From Triatoma infestans (Eukaryota > Arthropoda > Insecta > Hemiptera > Reduviidae), in the NCBI GenBank assembly GCA_011037195.1, contig JAAEAF010006829.1:1-64000 (forward strand): a stretch of DNA of 64,000 nt, in the 5' to 3' direction. Below the pieces are notes generated by a model. It did no database searches. It was given only the letters and a program-made list of their open reading frames with translations, and was not told the DNA's origin. Both the position numbers and the translations under genes were made by a program. Positions 22,410 through 33,928 of the stretch are shown here, piece after piece (position 1 is the stretch's first letter; each line of letters starts with the position of its first letter).

Positions 22410-23660
22410 ACTATATAAATTTTCAGCTAATTGTCAGGTCCCTAGAACTTCCCTGAAAATTCGTTTTCAAGAAAATCGGGATAACCGGAAAAAAAAAAGT
22501 AAAGTCGCAGCCCTTCCGGTTGATAGCTTTTGACCAAAACCTTATCGTCAGTTACATGTGATGCCGATAAGCCGGAAACATGTGATACATATGATACCGG
22601 AAATCAAGTTTCAGCTTTCTGCAAGTTTTCGTCTTTGTGACATTTTTTGTTCAAACACTAATATCATTCGCTAAGAATATTTTTCTCGTATTCAGGTTAC
22701 CTTAAGAGTATTTCCGGTAGAAAAACTGAATTTTGAAAATTTGACATTATCGTAATGCTCACTCTTACTAAGAGTAAGAAAAAGTAACAGTGCTAGATAC
22801 CGGTGAAATCAAAAGAACTGGTATATTTGATCTGCTAGTTGAAGTTCCCTCTAAGCTGCACTGATGCAAAGCCGCTCACTAACTTTTATGATACACTTCA
22901 ATATTGCACAAATTAATTAACACATTCATGGTAGAATTGAAAAGAAAATTTGGAAAATAAAGCTAAAAATTCTAATGAATAAATTTTCGGGTTTCTCGTT
23001 GGACGAATGTACTGCCCTACCTTTTCGACGGAAAGTACGATTTAGAAGTCCATTGTACGACAATCTTGTGTTGATATTTTTATTATTATTATTATTATTA
23101 TTTGTCTGTGGGGAGGGAAACCCTACGCTATCCAAAGCCTTACTGGGTCATATAGCTACCCCAAGAAAAACCGAGTCTATATCAAAAATCCAGACTCGAA
23201 TCTAATCCATCTAAGATTCACGACAGTCCGAATAAATCGGACAATAACCTTAAGTGGAAATAGCCTAAGCTCTTTCACAGATATCCTATTCCGACCAAAG
23301 ATCCTGAACCTATTTTTCCTCACAACCCAAGCAATCAGTCATAAGATGGATGGGTGTTTCCTCCTCTGTCTCATAGACTCTACAAAATGGATCCGGATGA
23401 GCCCTATTATGTAGAGATGTCTCCATAAACCTCAGTGTCCAGTAAGGGATCCAACCAGATGCCTGAGAGCGCTCCGTGAAAAACACAGCAACGTCTCACT
23501 GATGGCCTTGTCCGCACCCCTGATGAGCATTTTGGAATGCTGAAAACCAACTGAGCTCATTCATAAGATATGATATGATAAGATTTGTAGCGTGTTATAA
23601 ATTGTATGAGCCAACCGAACAAAGCTGTAAGTTAGAAAAGTATTAAGTAAACTTTTTTCT
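22410..23660. repeat. Composite repeat D, copy 2, interrupted by a LINE
   Basis: Matches 5300-6030 almost throughout. At 23077 the match stops after cttgtgttgat and resumes at 23571 with atgataagatttgtagcg, so 493 bp were inserted. The uninterrupted copy at 5967-5977 serves as the empty site. Confidence 0.75.
23078..23570 (-). mobile_element. 5'-truncated LINE inserted in repeat D
   Basis: The insert ends (minus sense) in an AAT run with no poly(A). The sequence just before it, ctttggatagcgtag, is shared with the LINE tail at 49560-49625. The coding part has lost frame but shows SRSALRHLVGSLTGH, a CRV..TEEETPIHLMTDC-like finger and RISVKELRLFPLKVIVRFIR. The word tgatat on both sides may be a short TSD. 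Same family as 25251-25880 and 48709-49625. Confidence 0.75.
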
Positions 23661-25060
23661 AATTGCATTTTAGTTTCTCGTGCAACAATACCATAATGCA
23701 TAAATGACGTTTTCAAACTATGCACTTCAATGAAGAAGAGGTGAAGAAAATTTAAAGAAATATAAATTGCATAAGTTATATTATGTAGCGGCTTCAAGAT
23801 TTGCTTTCAATTTCATATTCTGTCAACAAATAAATACATACATACACACGCACACTAATACACTAGCAGTAATGTAAAGCTTTCCTGCTAAAGTACCAAT
23901 TCAATATAATTTGTATATTGAAGTTTTACTTTTATATTATTTATGTATTTATTTATTTTATTTATTATCTGTTTTCTTACAATTGTAAAAATTTACAGAG
24001 AGAGAGAGAGATTGGTTTGACAGTTATTTTACACTGATACAATTTTTTTTCTTTTTTTTTTTTGTCGCTATGAGAAAACAATAATCACTTTTGAAACTTA
24101 GACACCATCGTGTTAATTCTTCTTACTACCTCTTACCACCAAAGTTTTCCTATTGTTAGTGATTATTATCGTACATAAATTGGATATTTTGAACATTAAC
24201 AAAAAAATCTTCATAATGTTTAGTTATTTCCAAAAAATATTAATTACTCATAAAGGAATTTAACACAATAGTAAGCTGGACAACACAATCCAAGTACCGA
24301 TAGAGCTATCATATTTCTAAATACTTTATTGATATATAAACCATTCTATTCTCGCATACAAATAATAACCAGTTGTTAATTTAATCCTAACATAATTTAT
24401 TATGGGCGTAGGTGGCAAATTAATGAACTACTAAATAAATCTTTTTTAAAATGTGATTAGTTTTATATTGGATAGTTACAAATTATTATTATATTTTATT
24501 AAATTAACTCTATTGTCAACATACAATAGCTGCTCGCATTAAGGGTAATCACCCTTTACTGTATACTGTTAATTCTCACGGGCAATATTAAATTAAGCGA
24601 ACTAAAATTTTGGCTTAAATCCAAATCACAATAAATAACCTCTGATTCACATTGGCATTTTATTTATATTTTGACTGTCAACTTCCCAAAGATGATTATC
24701 AGTTTACTGTCACTGAACGTAGAAATTAAGAGGTAAATATCAATTTTAAAACTTTTATTCATTTTGTATTGTAATTAAAAAATAGTATAGTAAATAAGAA
24801 CTGTTAAATTAAAAGTAAAGAGATAAATTAAATTAATGTAAAAGTAAATTAAAAATCTTAATTCCTTAGAAAATAAATTGATGAATGCTTGATTCACCGG
24901 ATAAATTGCGAATAAGTAATAAAAGTTTACATCTAAGAGATTACTGTGCTCTCACTAGATCAATTAGCTACTGCAAAGAAATATAACACAACAATAAGCC
25001 GTGGACAAGATCAAAAGTCGAATCTCAAACTCCGATCCGTAAAAATGGACATTAATCTTA
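23661..25060. other. AT-rich DNA, no gene seen
   Basis: Includes tttat-type low complexity (23936-23965), a (GA)n run at 23998-24011 and a T-run near 24045-24063. No coding or RNA feature recognised. Confidence 0.5.
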
Positions 25061-25069
25061 GGGGAAAGG

Positions 25070-25235
25070 AGACGAGCGCACTGAACTAGTAGCGCGAAGG
25101 TTCCGGCTTCGATTCAGTAGTGCTGCACTGAGATTTTCTCTTCCTAGAAGTTTTTAAACCTCACTGTCCGTTGCAATGTTGTCTATAACAAGAGGAAACT
25201 CCCGGAGGCTGGCAGTACATTGAGAAGGCTCCAAA
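25070..25235 (+). mobile_element. tRNA-derived SINE (family A), degenerate
   Basis: Shows actagtagcgcgaaggttcc, a decayed B box (cttcgattcag), gagattttctcttcctag, acctcactgtccg, tgttgtctataacaag, ggaggctggcagtac and gagaaggctcc, the family A order. The LINE-like tail is lost where it meets the LINE relic. Confidence 0.7.
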
Positions 25236-25250
25236 CTTTGCAGTGCTTTA

Positions 25251-25880
25251 TGTGCCCAGGAGGGACTTTTATAGCGTAGGTCTTGGCTTTCCCCACAGCC
25301 AATAAAAGAAAAACCTCAAGGGGAATCAATCTAAGCTCTTCCAACGATATCCTATTCTGACCAGAAATCATGAATCTAATCTCTTCATAGCCAAAACAAA
25401 TGTGTCTTAAGATCAGAGACATTTTCCGTTGTAGCCTGCTTCATTTTGTGGTCATCGACCGGTTTCGGGCGTTCGCTCATCTTCAGGATGCGTTTATCAG
25501 ACAGTGTGACAATACAGACTTGCACAGAACAAATTTAGTTTACTACAGTGTGTAAACTAAATTTGCTCTGTGCAAGTCTGTGTTGTCACATTGTCTGAAA
25601 AACGCATCCTGAAGAACAGGCCCGAAACCGGTCGATGACCACAAAATGAAGTAGGCTACCACGGAATGTCTCTGATGCTTTCCAGCTCTGCGGAACCAAC
25701 CACCATAACAAATGTCTTAAGATATTGAATTTTTCTCCTCTTTCTCACAAACTCTACAAAGGGATCTGGCATGAACAGCACATAAGATATGTGTTTTCAA
25801 GGTTCTATCAAGATACCTATGATAAGTTTGTAAAAGATGTAATAAAATACTCATTCTCAGCCTCACTTGGACTGTCGCCA
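25251..25880 (-). mobile_element. LINE 3' relic, split by a foldback element
   Basis: Minus-sense translation reads CFGYEEIRFMISGQNRISLE then ELRLIPLEVFLL, aligning with the block CEEKRFRIFGRNRISVKELR of the copy at 23078-23570. A further part beyond the foldback matches the finger region (cctttgtagagtttgtgagaaag). The foldback at 25414-25712 sits within it. Confidence 0.65.
25414..25712. mobile_element. Foldback element, family B copy 2
   Basis: A near-perfect palindrome with almost no centre: arms 25414-25545 and 25554-25712 meet at tttactacagtgtgtaaa. The 11-bp word tgtcttaagat flanks it at 25403-25413 and 25713-25723. The left arm has a complete hammerhead-like motif on the minus strand (25453-25490; stem II GAGC/GCCC, one mismatch). 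The right arm lost the left side of stem II by deletion. Confidence 0.8.
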
Positions 25881-26019
25881 AGCCAGTAGACTCATCACAA
25901 AGCTGACCATAGCTGGAACTTTACAAATATGTATTCAATGAAGCGCCGCGCCGATACTAACTCGGAGAAACCAATACATAGTAGAGAGTCATCTAATTTG
26001 GCCACCCGTTTATACAACT

Positions 26020-26245
26020 TCACGCGGTGGTCTAGTGACTACGCATTCGCCTTTGGTGTGAGAATTCCGGATTCAATTCCCGAGAGGACAAAGTCGGTGT
26101 TGACCCAGCATCCTGAGATAAAGTGGGAAGCTACAGTTGGTAGCGAAGTTCAGAACTAAAGGGCGAGTTTAGGACACGCCTCCCAGTAAACATTGCCGCC
26201 AGGCAAGCCTTGCTCCTTCATGGGCTGTTGCGTCATAGGTTTACT
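26020..26245 (+). mobile_element. tRNA-Glu-like SINE (family G)
   Basis: Plus-strand copy: cgcggtggtctagtgactac, ttcgcctttggtgtgagaatt, ggattcaattcccg, ggacaaagtcggtgttgacc, aaagtgggaagc, ggtagcgaag, then gccaggcaagccttgctcc and gggctgttgcgtcat. This copy keeps the 3' part seen at 20285. Confidence 0.8.
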
Positions 26246-28860
26246 TTAATTTATATTAATTTAACATGTAAAAATATAATGCAGCATGATATACGACCGG
26301 GTCACAATTTGTTAAAGTTTGATTTGCATATTAGGAAGGTACCATAATAGACCCATTCAAAAGGCAATCCCCACGGAATCTGCCTGCATTCGTGAATTCG
26401 AAATATAGCAGAGAGAAACAAACATAAGCCCATTCCCTAAGAGATATCACCAGTTATCACCTAAATCAAAATAGGCCGCAACCCTTAATACACCTGAGAT
26501 AATTATCAGGTATCACAACAAACGTGTTAGCGTTTAATAAAGTCAGAAGAAAAACCTATAGGCACATTGCATTTCGCAGTGTATGGTATATAATGAATGA
26601 TCACAACAATTTCCTTTACCAAAAAAAAAACCTGTCTGCTTTATTCTATAATTCATGCTACGTTTTTCACCTCCACAAAAAATGGTGGAATCTTCAACAA
26701 TATTTGCATAGCAGCAATTGGTCCGAAACGCATCGGACAGTGTCAGAAAGCCAATCCCCACCAATCCTTGAGTTAATGTCCTCAAGCAGCAATAACAAAG
26801 AAAGCAAAAATCATCATTCAAAAGATCATTTGTTCAAAGAATAGAAGAGATTCTACTGAAATTATGTTTAAAGCTTTCTTTTCATCTTTAAAGCCCAGAC
26901 CAGTGACAGGAAATAAAAATAATAAAAAAATAATTAATTTCGTGAGTATTATGAAAATAGCTAAATACACAATCAATTGTGATTTAATGGTTGACTCCGC
27001 TGAATTTATTTTAAATCCATATTACATACAAATTATTTCTATTTTAAATTCAAGCTGCCCAGGAGTGTCAAAGAGAACATTAAAAACTTAACAATAAAGA
27101 TGTTGTAATTGGTTATGCAGAGCTGGAAAGCATAGAGATATTTTTCGTGATAACCTGCTAACATAGTTGCTCAGTGTTTAAAAAAATTAAAAATTATAAC
27201 AGTAAAATTATTCTTTATGACTTTAAACTTGGAAATGACAAACGCCATAATTAGGCTATGGGTACCAGAATATTAATATAACATTCGGATCAGAAGTGGT
27301 AACAATCTTCCTTTCGTAGTTGAACTTTCTTCCGAAGTTTACTGCTTAAAAGTATGAACGGTCTGGGAACATGAAACCAAGTTTAATGAACATCAACTCA
27401 AAGTTCTAAATGAGCAGTTGATGTCCATGCTATAACAGTTTCCAAGCATCTATGGTGATCAAAGGGAAAACAGCTGGATGGATTAATGGAATCTGTTAGA
27501 GCTTCCTCAGGATCAGAAGGAAAAAGGCTTTATGAAATCTGCAAATTTCTTGATTACTCGTGAAACCATTTTTTTTTTTTCTTTTTACTGCGCGAGTTAA
27601 TATCTCTAAAAAATGTATCAGTTATGACTAACTACCAATGCTGTAAAATTGAATAGATGAAACATCTGCTCACGTGCTTATCTTAAACCAAATCACATAC
27701 GCAGAAACTAATAGCGACTTTATGACCGTAACTATTCTCCATTACTTCTTGTCGCTTTCGTATTTGGATGAATCTGATCAGTTTCGTCATTATTTTGTTT
27801 AGAAACCATCATCAAGTCTTATGCTTAACTCTGCTACAGTTCCCAGATTTATATATTCAACTGATTGTAAATTTGTTTCATGACCGATAAAGAAGTCATA
27901 AATATCTCTTTAGAATTTTCGTCATAGGATATACAGGAATTTTTACAAGTCTAGATCCCAAGATCTTATTTCTTGTTGTCGTAATATTTAAAAAGCGGCA
28001 GAAATTATTCTGTATATAGGTATATACAAATTTTGAACTGTCAAAATGGTTATATTTTGCCTAATATAAAAAATTCATTTCATATAGAAGAAAACGGTCT
28101 TATATTTCTTCCTTTATCTTAAAGAAACAAATCGAAAAAAAAAGCTACAAACCCTTTATTATTAAAATCATGGGAATGTCCCACAGTTTTTCCATGAAAA
28201 AACTGGGCCAAAAAAATGCTGACCGCTGCAAAAAAAAAAAAAAAAATGAAATACGCTACTACAGGCAAAAAAACTTTTCATTGTTGCAGCACCTAAATTT
28301 GATTGTTCATTGCGGGACCTAAATCATTTTTATCATTAACTAAATTTATAAACATTACAATACATAGATGGTCTTGGAATTATTTTGTAAAAAATATATT
28401 TCTTTAAAAAAAGATAAAGTTTATTTATAAAAGAAAAAAAATCAATGTTTTATCCCTCTTTTGCAAATAACGCGATAAGCGGCTTTTGGACAAAAGCAAA
28501 GAGGATGTTTTCCCTTGTTCTAACCAAGGCAAAAAAAGCCTTGCAGTTAATTTTTGTTAATTCTGAAACTCATTACCAAACTTTCAATAGATAAAATTCG
28601 AAATTTGTAAAAGAGTTTTATCGTTTAACCGCTCCCATAGGCTTGGCATTTAAAATCGGCACATATACTTATATTGCTGCAAACTCACTTTATTATAAAT
28701 TAATTCCTTCAAATCAAATAAAAAGTGGACAAAAAAAAGGACAATATTGTGTTCCAAATTTTGAAATGATCTTGAAAAATAATTACCGCCATATGCATAA
28801 ATTTAATGGCCTAAAAGTTCCGAAACCTGCTAACAATTAAACATTAAAGGGAGTTTTAGG
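26246..28860. other. Unassigned AT-rich DNA
   Basis: Several frames of 65-106 codons exist (for example 26524-26844 on plus and 26543-26821 on minus), but they overlap each other and show no recognised motif. A-runs at 28231-28246 and T-runs near 27570-27581. No RNA gene recognised. Confidence 0.45.
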
Positions 28861-29667
28861 TAAGTGGAATCATTAAAGTAGAAATATCTTCATTAATTCC
28901 ATTTTTGAGGAGCTAGTTTCTCCCTATCATTCCCCAATCTCCTAATATCAATTTTTCGACGATTGTCTTGGACATTTCTCCAGTCCAACTCAATACTTCG
29001 TTGTCTCTTTTGCTAACCCTACTTTCCATAGACAAACTAATTTAAGAGGTTTTGACATAGCATCCGCTCCTCGTGATCTTCTTATATGTTCCTCCTAGAA
29101 AAATCCCATTATCTCGCTTCTGCAACGGTTTTTTTTCTCTCAATCTTTAGTCGGTCTGATCTTTTGGATGATGACTATCATTTTAACTTTGGTAGACTGC
29201 TGTTTGAATCTCGCGCGTTTTGTACCTCGAACATAATCTACTTTCTACTTAATCATTGAACTTTAAGAGGTATTTGGAAAATCACAATCATTAAAATGGA
29301 AATTTCTTCGTTTGATCACGAGTTGATCAGTAAAAAATTACATTACCTAATCAGAATTAAATTTTAAAACCATATATTTCTTTTATTTCTTATCTAATCT
29401 TATAACTATCTAAATCTGTTTTAAGTCGGAGTCAGTCAGTAACTCTCAGCCACACATTATGGTCCATTATGTTTGGTGAATGGCTGTGAAGAGACAACAG
29501 AAAACATCCAACGCATTGAAATTCTGTGTTTATTATTCATTTTATTATCCAATTCGTAGATTTCAAATTTTACAATCCAAATTCCACAAAATATTTATTA
29601 GTGACTTACGATTTCCACAACATACTATATCATTTAAACAAAAATACAAATGATACAAATATTAGAC
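28861..29667. other. Unassigned DNA, possible decayed retroelement
   Basis: Part of the minus strand (about 28900-29200) has short frames with LINE-like composition, but I find no diagnostic reverse-transcriptase or RNase H motif. Confidence 0.3.
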
Positions 29668-29835
29668 TTTTTTTTTTAATTTCTTTGGTCTTTGGGCCCG
29701 GAGCCTTCTCAGTACACTGCTGGCCTCCGGACAGCGTTCACTTGTTATAGACAACACTGTCCATCACCGGACAGTGAGCTGTAGAGTTTCCTAAAACTCT
29801 AAGGACAGCTCTGCGTTGTTGCTACTCCAATGAAT
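29668..29835 (-). mobile_element. tRNA-derived SINE (family A), head truncated
   Basis: Minus-sense body with ctcactgtccggtgatgg, acagtgttgtctataacaag, ggaggccagcagtgtactg and agaaggctccgggcc, then an A-rich tail. The tRNA head is missing or unrecognisable. Confidence 0.75.
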
Positions 29836-29989
29836 TCTGACAAACTCTGACGAAAATGGTTTAAAATTAAATTAATCAATCTGTAAGTAAATATCTACAA
29901 TTGTATTCATTTGATTACAGAATGAAATTATGTGCGAGATTTTTCTTCTAGACAACTAAATAAAAAAATTACCATATTGATAGAAGGAG

Positions 29990-30190
29990 TTTCGGCAAGA
30001 TTTTTTTCAGTGATAGAGTGCTTCTCTTTATAGTGTCATCAGCTGGTTTAGCACGTTCGCCCATCACATTGTTTAGCAAGACAACATTAGGTTATAGATG
30101 TTACACCCGAAATCGGTCGATTATCATAAAAATGAAGTAGCTATCAAGAAAAAAAAATTTCTGATATTTTCCAGTATGCGGGCCCAAACA
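29990..30190. mobile_element. Foldback family B, decayed copy
   Basis: Left part reads cagtgatagagtgcttc, catcagctggtttagcacg, ttcgcccatc. The right part reads acccgaaatcggtcgattat, cataaaaatgaagtag, ctgatattttccag. These match both family B arms in inverted order with a short centre. Too diverged for a functional ribozyme motif. Confidence 0.6.
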
Positions 30191-30649
30191 TTCAGGAGAA
30201 GTTTTAAACAAAAAAGTAAATAGAAATTGAAAATAATTTTACCCCAGAACAATTAACTCGCGGACAAAAGGTGTTATATATTTTATCAACTTCTACAAAC
30301 TGATATTTATAAAAGCTGTATTATACCTTGTATTTTAAAACTATTTAAAATTAAAACCGACGTAGAATCGAACTAGATAAACATTGTTTGGCATAAAAAA
30401 AAAAAAAAAAAAATACAATTTTCAATCATATAATAAATTCTATAATACTTGTTAATTTATTATTTTTAAATAATGAAATAACTAATAACGGTAATGAAAT
30501 AAAGTAGGAATAACTAATGAAATAACTAGGGTATTTTAAATATTGTTTGAAATGTTTTGGTGTTCGTATATAACATAAACACAACGTAAAACACAATGTT
30601 TTGGTATATCACAAGTTAAACTATAGTTTTTAAGAAATTCTAACAATAA
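30191..30649. other. Unassigned AT-rich DNA
   Basis: An A-run lies at 30395-30413; no gene recognised. Confidence 0.45.
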
Positions 30650-30895
30650 ATTTTTACCCAAAAGAAGGCACAATAGATTTGCCGAAACGTCGGTAAAAAT
30701 TGAAAAAGTTTTTTTTTTTACCAAACCTTAACATCTATTTTACAACATTGAATACAGCGGACGTAACGAATACCAAAACATCAATATTGCTGAGACCCTG
30801 AAAAAGGCAATAAATTTGCCGAAACTTCGGTAAAAATTAAAAAAAAAAATTTTTTTAACGACCGAACTTCAACATCTATTTTACAATATTGTTTG
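30650..30895 (+). repeat. Two tandem units with hammerhead-like cores
   Basis: Two units of about 110 bp lie in tandem, near 30655-30755 and 30785-30895. Each has a stem (GGCA...TGCC, GGCAA...TTGCC), then GAAAC, then a gTCGGTAAAAATT or tTCGGTAAAAATT block, a T-run and caacatctattttacaa. Only the second unit keeps CTGA before the stem (30798). The tandem arrangement resembles the pseudo-LTRs of Penelope-like elements, but no reverse transcriptase is nearby. Confidence 0.55.
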
Positions 30896-30975
30896 AAATA
30901 ACTTATTTGAAATGGCATGTCCAGTAGTTAGGCATTGGCTAAAACCTATTAATAGTTTAGTTACATAGGTCTTGA

Positions 30976-31528
30976 GCCCCATGATTTTGTGGAGGGACGT
31001 CTTCTTGCGGATAGTTTCATTTCTTCGGGCAGGGAAATTTTTATGCAATGTATCCCTTGTCATTGCGAAATAACGTCAAATGAGAAAGCAGACCAGCTTG
31101 CCAAATTGGGATCAATGAGAAGGAATAACCAGCAACTCCAATAGAGTTCAACGTGGCGAAGAGGATCTTGAAGGAAAGGCTCAGGCAGAAGGTGGTTACA
31201 ATGGAGGAACAGGCTAGAGGAAAACAGTGGAGTAGCCTGAGCACACCCAAATCTGCCAAGAAACGAAGCGGTCGCGTGCGTTGGACTGGCAACAGGGTAC
31301 GACTATCTCCGGGCCCATTTGCACCGTATTGGTGTGGTTGATCGACCGATTGTTGCCTATGCGGAAGTGGGGTCCCTATGACAGGTAGCCATTTGTTTGA
31401 TTGTGTGGCCCTACAAGATGTGCGAGGCAGGCCAGTTCTTATTATTTTGATTCAAAGATTTACTGGACTGCTCGTAGTTGAATGGCTGAACACCAAGTGA
31501 CTCGGCATTAGTAAAAAAAAAAAAAACT
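30976..31528 (+). mobile_element. 5'-truncated LINE with TSD and poly(A)
   Basis: The 10-bp word taggtcttga flanks 553 bp (30966-30975 and 31529-31538), and the right end is a run of A. Inside, in broken frames, are NEKADQLAKLGS (the end of RNase H with its last catalytic D), KRILKERLRQKVVTMEEQAR, GVVDRPI and a CRLCGS...GSHLFDCVAL-like finger. Together these identify the C-terminal end of an I/Jockey-group ORF2. Confidence 0.85.
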
Positions 31529-31556
31529 TAGGTCTTGAAAGTAAGAGACAGAAGAA

Positions 31557-31800
31557 TGTAACGGCAAGAGAGAGAACACAGGCCCAACCGAGAGAAAAAA
31601 GGCCCACTCTGGTACTCTCTCACTTAAGCAGGCTAGAGTGGGGAACCTGTATATAAGCCAATGAGAGATCTAGACAGATATCTATCTATCAGATTCAACC
31701 ATACATCGCATCGTGTCATAACTCTACTTTCACCTTTTATTCTATAAAAATCATTACAAGTCCAGTGCAGTTTGTGTAAGCTTATAGCTATATTATAACA
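31557..31800 (+). repeat. Possible solo LTR
   Basis: Starts tgtaacggcaagagagagaa and ends ttataaca, so it has TG...CA ends. It contains a TATA-like box (tatataag, about 31651) and shares blocks with 813-994. No matching 5-bp TSD and no gag-pol remains, so the LTR call is tentative. Confidence 0.3.
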
Positions 31801-32197
31801 GTATCTTCATATCTCGTCTAATTAATCAATCACAATTTCTCTCCTCATAAACTCCATTTTAAGAAAGATAAAAGAGTGAAGGAAATTTTCCCAAGATCTA
31901 TGGTGTGGATAGCAAGAGAATCAGAAACGAAGAATTGGGGAAAATTTAGCACAAAAAAAAAGCCCTCAATGAAGAAAAGTCGTATCTCAGGAAAAATAGA
32001 CTGGAAATGTAATATGATGAACGTCATGGAATTATTACTTCCGCTTGCAAGAACTAGAGGTAGGTCCAGGCTGTATTGGTTGCACATTTTACCCAAACAA
32101 GCGATATATACCTAATCCTTATCACTGATGAAATAATTCCTGGTAAAAAAATAAAAATTTTTTTCAAAGATTCAAAAAATACAATATCCAAACATGT
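31801..32197. other. Unassigned DNA
   Basis: A 79-codon frame at 31876-32115 is rich in K, S and R and matches nothing I know. No other feature. Confidence 0.35.
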
Positions 32198-32669
32198 ACA
32201 TTTATTCTTTTAGTGTTGCCGTCGCATTTGATTTCGATTCTATTTATAAAGCTAGTCCTTGACAAGAACTGGATTTGCTTTCCTGTTTTATTTTATTTTA
32301 ATAATAATTTGTTGCATTCATAAGATGATTTCTATAAAGAATCTCCAAGTTATTTATACAAACAACTAACTATATATCACCTATGCAGGATAATAGGCTA
32401 CTCGTCTTCATTAAAACATTTTCAGTAAAAGGATATCTCGAATTATTTTAATCTGCACATAAAGATCCCGTATACTGGTAACTCGTAATCGAAAGGCTCA
32501 CTGTTGAATTCACTTCAACAATGGAGAAACAAAATCAATGTTGAAATGAGCTAAAACTATTTCTTTACACTCCCCGACGAATCACTGATACTTCGGTTTA
32601 TTATGTCAGTGTCGCCTTACCTTCAGCGGAAAAAATTCGCTATTTAGGATTATACTTGTACCAATGCCT
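32198..32669 (+). repeat. Left arm of a large inverted repeat
   Basis: Its reverse complement occurs at 32948-33369 with high similarity. Examples are attcttttagtgttgcc against ggcaacactaaaagaat, and ggataataggctactcgtc against gacgagtagcctattatcc. About 50 bp (near 32544-32600) are present only in this arm. The sequence has no recognised coding content. Confidence 0.8.
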
Positions 32670-32947
32670 CACCTGGAATTCTTAAACCAGGGTTATGCCG
32701 ACAGGCTAGTACTTCAAAGTTACAAAATGCTGATACGATTACTTGACAAACGATCTAACTTACTTACCAACAAATTGCTAATTTACAAAGAAATATTTTT
32801 AAATCTCAGAGACATTTTCCGTGGTAGCCTACTTCATTTTGTGGTCATCGACCGGTTTTGGGCATTCGCCCATCTTCAGGATGCGTTTTGTTAGACAGTG
32901 TGATAACACAGACTTGCACAGAGCAAATTCAGTTTATACACTCTTAC

Positions 32948-33369
32948 TGAGGCATTGATACAAGTATAATTCTAAATAGCGAATTTTTTCTACTGAAGGT
33001 AAGGCGACACTGACATAATGTCATTTCTACATTGATTTTGTTTCTCCATTATTGAAGTGAATTCAACAGTGAGCCTATCGATTACGAGTTACTAGTACGG
33101 GATCTTTATGTTTTGCAGATTAAAATAATTCGAGATATCCTTTTACTGAAAATGTTTTATTGAAGACGAGTAGCCTATTATCCTGCATAGGTGATATATA
33201 GTTAGTTGTTTGTATAAATAACTTGAGATTCTTTATAGAAATCATCTTATGAATGCATCAAATAATTATAAAAATAAAATAAAACATGAAAGCAAATCCA
33301 GTTCTTGTCAAGGACTACCTTTATAAATAGAATCGAAATCAATGCGATGGCAACACTAAAAGAATAAAT
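32948..33369 (-). repeat. Right arm of the large inverted repeat
   Basis: Reverse complement of 32198-32669, lacking about 50 bp. It lies wholly inside foldback copy 3, whereas the left arm lies outside it, so one arm appears to be cargo of the element. Confidence 0.8.
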
Positions 33370-33431
33370 GAGTGTATAAACTGAATTTGCTCTGTGCAAG
33401 TCTGTGTTATCACAAAATGTCTGACAAAACG

Positions 33432-33465
33432 CATCCTGAAGATGGGCGAACGCCCGAAACCGGTC
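33432..33465 (+). ncRNA. Hammerhead-ribozyme-like motif (copy 3)
   Basis: CATC, CTGAAGA, T, GGGC-GAAC-GCCC, GAAAC and CGGTC are all intact. The following base is c rather than g, so stem I would be shortened. Confidence 0.5.
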
Positions 33466-33715
33466 CATGACCACAAAATGAAGCAGGCTATAACGGAAAA
33501 TGTCTCTGATGCTTTCCAGCTCTGCGGAACCAACCACCATAACAAATTTTTGAACCTATTTGGGTATACGGTGCTGAACTGTGTGATTCAACCGAACGAT
33601 CTAATTATAATCGTATCCAAACTCTTTAATCTAAAATCCTCCACAAAAATCATTTCAGCTCTTTTCTTTGTTTCCAAAGATACCTACAATCCAGATACAG
33701 ATTTAAATATTCCAT

Positions 33716-33920
33716 TTTTTTTTTTTTTTGTTTAATTTAAGGCGTCTCAACATCTGTGGTCATTTGCGCCCGGAGCCTTCTCAGTGCACTGCCGGCCTCC
33801 GGACAGTGAGCTGTAGGGGCTCCTAGGAAGAGAAAATCTAAGGGCAGCACGGCTGGATTCGAACCCATGATCTCCGCGTTGCTAGTTCAGCGCGCTACCA
33901 CTGAGCTAATCCCTTCCCTT
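33716..33920 (-). mobile_element. tRNA-derived SINE (family A) with TSD
   Basis: Minus-sense: aagggattagctcagtggtag (A box inside), agcgcgctgaac, ggttcgaatcc (B box), gctgcccttagattttct, cttcctaggagcc, ctcactgtccggagg, gagaaggctccgggcgc, aaatgaccacagatg and ttgagacgccttaaatt plus A-run. The 8-bp TSD tattccat flanks it (33708-33715 and 33921-33928). It has lost the acagtgttgtctgtaacg block by internal deletion. Confidence 0.88.
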
Positions 33921-33928
33921 TATTCCAT

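Larger units (their letters stand above)
32807..33546. mobile_element. Foldback element, family B copy 3
   Basis: Family B arms at 32807-32945 and 33370-33546 enclose the right arm of the large inverted repeat. The left arm's motif (32846-32883, minus) has GAAAC changed to AAAAC. The right arm's motif (33432-33465, plus) has an intact core CTGAAGA, GGGC-GAAC-GCCC, GAAAC, CGGTC, but stem I is broken by G-to-C at 33466. Flanking words (atttttaaatct and atttttgaacct) are only roughly alike, so the TSD is uncertain. Confidence 0.75.

Noticed and set aside
33394..33735. Conserved reading frame across foldback arms (GERPKPVDDHKMKQ...)
   Set aside because: The arms are open on both strands in more than one frame and the conservation follows the inverted repeat and RNA-like motif, so it is not evidence of a protein.
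33840..33920. tRNA gene suggested by good A and B boxes in SINE heads
   Set aside because: No copy forms a complete cloverleaf with paired acceptor arm; each is followed by the SINE body, and several are bounded by TSDs.
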